Positions 62,316 to 64,000 of a DNA stretch of 64,000 nt are shown one piece after another (the stretch's first letter is position 1; every line of letters begins with the position of its first letter). Below the pieces are notes generated by a model that saw only the letters and a program-made list of their open reading frames with translations, did no database searches and was not told the origin of the DNA. Location of the stretch: NCBI GenBank assembly GCA_963693365.1, contig CAVNZM010000007.1:6634001-6698000 (forward strand), given 5' to 3'. Origin of the DNA: Amoebidium appalachense. Taxonomy: Eukaryota > Ichthyosporea. Both the position numbers and the translations under genes were made by a program.

Positions 62316-63579
62316 ATGGAAGTGAAACACGGACAACCAGAGGGGGAGGATAAACACATGCCCCCCGAAGGAACAGAGGTTCCCCCCTTGTATGTTCCTC
62401 CCGAGGGTCCACCGGTTCAAGCACCATGCCTTGCCTACGGGAAGATTCAGGGCCCAAATTTTGAGCACTATATACGCACCCTATCTGTCACACTTGGACG
62501 CAAAACAGCACACACAGATGAGGTAGATGTTGACCTTGGGAGGTCCAAGTCTGTATCCCGTTCGCACCTCAGAATGGACTATAATTTTAAGACGAGGCAC
62601 TTTGAACTCTCGTGCTCTGGGCGGAACGGTGTGACGGTGGATAACCGTTTCTACCCTCAGCACTCTAAGAACATCATGCTGGTTAACAAGTGAGCCCCCC
62701 CCCCCCCCCCCCCCCCCATGCTCACACACACATGCATCCATTCTCACCCCGCCATCACCTCCCACCCCATCCACTGTGCCTTCTCACAACACGTCATTTC
62801 CCGTCCTCCTCCCCCTCCCCCCCCTCCCCCCCCCCCCCCCCCCCCACAATCCACCATCACTGTCACCATCTACTCGAACCAACCTCCTTCCTCACCTCAT
62901 TCCTTCTATCTCCCGTCTGCACTTGATATAGCCGAGCTTGTTGCACCTGTTAGTGCAGTAGAACTTTTGAGTATTTGAACCGGGTTATGTGTGTACTCCC
63001 TAAATCTAATCTCTAGCCCCCTTCTCTTCAGGGGCCTTTTGAGACGTTCATATTTTTCGACACCTGACTGGGCACATTCCATATTAAGACGTCTGACTTG
63101 AGTCGTAATCTCCGTAGGGGCATGCTTTTGTATGACTGTGGTTCCTTTCGTTACGCAAACTGTCGGTTTCTTTCTTCCTTGCGCCTATCTGTTTGTATGG
63201 CTGTCGATAGATATATTAAGTTTGCGTGGGCATGGTTTTGGGGCTGATGGGTGTTTTCCAGTAAGGGCAGGTGAGAAGTGGTTCATTGAAGGGCGGGTGA
63301 ATGAGGGGGGATTATGGGTAAGGAGGGACAGAGAACCAGAAAGAGAGAGAGGGAGGGAGGGAGAGAGAGAGAGAGGGGAGGGAGGGAGGGAGGGAGGGTA
63401 TAGGAGTGTTCAGAAGGGTGCTTTTTCCTGCCCTAGGTAAGTGGGTTGGTGAGCTAGGAAGACTGGAGAGAGAGCAGGAGTTTGAAAGTGGAGCAGTGTG
63501 TTGACCAAGGGAAGAAAGGGAGTTGGCATTATTTTTTATTTATTTATTTTTTGGGGGGGGGGAGGAGGGGGGAGGGGGT

Positions 63580-63635
<56 letters not shown>

Positions 63636-64000
63636 GCTGGGGGAGGGGAGTGTCGATGACACGGATTGCCACAGGCCTGTCTTCTGTCCGGTAGCAGGCA
63701 TATACGTCTCCCTCCCTCCCCCCCCCCCCCCCCCCCTTTTTTTTTTTCCCGTTTCACCACCCGTTTACCCGCTCTTTCCTCCCCTCCCTCTTCCAAAGAA
63801 GCACAATCAGATTTTGTGTCGTTTTGTAAGTTACTGACATAGACATCTCTTTCTCTTCCCCCTTCCCCCCCCCCCCCCCCCCCCCCCCAACAAAGCCCAT
63901 TCTCTTCTCTCTCTATCACTCTATCTCCTCCTCCCCCCGTCCCCCTTCTACCTCCGTTTGGTCTCGCTCTCTCTATGCAGGAGTGTTATCAGTGTTGGAG
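62316..64000 (+). CDS. FHA-domain protein, 5' part (runs off the window)
   Basis: Exon 1 is 62316-62689 (ATG start; donor CAA/GTGAGC, phase 2). Exon 2 starts at 63981 after TCTCTATGCAG and reads on in frame (..KSVISVG) to the window end. The N-terminus is Pro/Glu-rich. A forkhead-associated domain begins at about 40: AYGKIQGPNF, SVTLGR with Arg62, SVSRSH (79-84) with Ser81 and His84, NFKTRHFEL, and RNGV (103-106) with Asn104. Exon 2 supplies the last strands. FHA domains bind phosphothreonine peptides in nuclear signalling. The GPNFEHYIRTLSVTLGR spacing resembles the FHA of forkhead factors (FOXK, yeast Fkh1/2), so a forkhead DNA-binding domain may follow outside the window; this is inference. 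The intron (62690-63980) holds C runs, (GA)n-like DNA at 63330-63400 and a G run at 63580-63634. Confidence 0.8.
62690..63980. repeat. FHA-gene intron with long homopolymers
   Basis: Poly-C directly after the donor (62695-62717), C-rich 62820-62846, purine-rich 63340-63400, G-rich block 63554-63634, poly-C 63719-63737, poly-T 63737-63747 and poly-C 63867-63888. Confidence 0.8.

Overview
The window is eukaryotic nuclear DNA. It carries spliced genes (GT...AG introns), a heterotrimeric G-protein alpha subunit, an FHA-domain protein, a CBM21 glycogen-binding protein, a tail-anchored RING protein, piggyBac and zinc-ribbon/OTU/CXC transposable elements, and nuclear tRNA-Thr(AGT) genes. No species can be named. 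The gene set would fit a unicellular relative of animals and fungi or another free-living protist (inference, low confidence). Intergenic and intronic DNA is saturated with poly-G/poly-C runs of 15-60 bases and (AC/GT)n, (CT)n and (GC)n microsatellites. These produce many long but meaningless open frames (Cys-Val, Thr-His, Pro and Gly runs).

Layout. 0-1 kb: RING/transmembrane gene on the minus strand with a four-CCAAT-box promoter. 1-8 kb and 17-18.4 kb: nine near-identical tRNA-Thr(AGT) genes, eight of them in four divergent pairs around a conserved spacer. One pair is split by a 1.87-kb terminal-inverted-repeat element. A 719-bp inverted-repeat element lies at 3.3-4.0 kb. 9.3-16.6 kb (minus): a large transposon gene whose exons encode a zinc-ribbon DDE transposase (with a probable 1-bp frameshift), an acidic linker, an OTU cysteine-protease domain and a CXC domain, followed by a Myb-like/coiled-coil/LSD1-like zinc-ribbon protein. 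18.4-24 kb: repeats and one weak small-gene candidate.

24.1-32.3 kb (plus): a complete six-exon G-alpha gene (420 residues predicted; all splice phases agree). It has an altered P-loop residue, a divergent guanine-contact motif and a C-terminal extension. 36.2-36.8 kb (minus): CBM21 protein. 40.8-42.9 kb (minus): intact piggyBac-type transposase. 45.1-46.2 kb (plus): secreted histidine-phosphatase-fold protein whose catalytic His reads Gln. 50.6-53 kb (plus): a three-exon gene for a small protein with a mitochondrial-type leader. Its exons 2 and 3 and 3' flank recur about 6.8 kb downstream as a frameshifted copy. The end of another gene (56.3-58.1 kb) lies between the two copies. 62.3 kb to the end: first exon and start of the second exon of an FHA-domain gene, cut by the window edge.

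The cellular genes are unrelated in function and form no operon or pathway. The strongest larger-scale signals are the tRNA inverted-repeat units, the mobile elements, and the tendency of the G-alpha introns to start G/GT-rich and end C/CA-rich.
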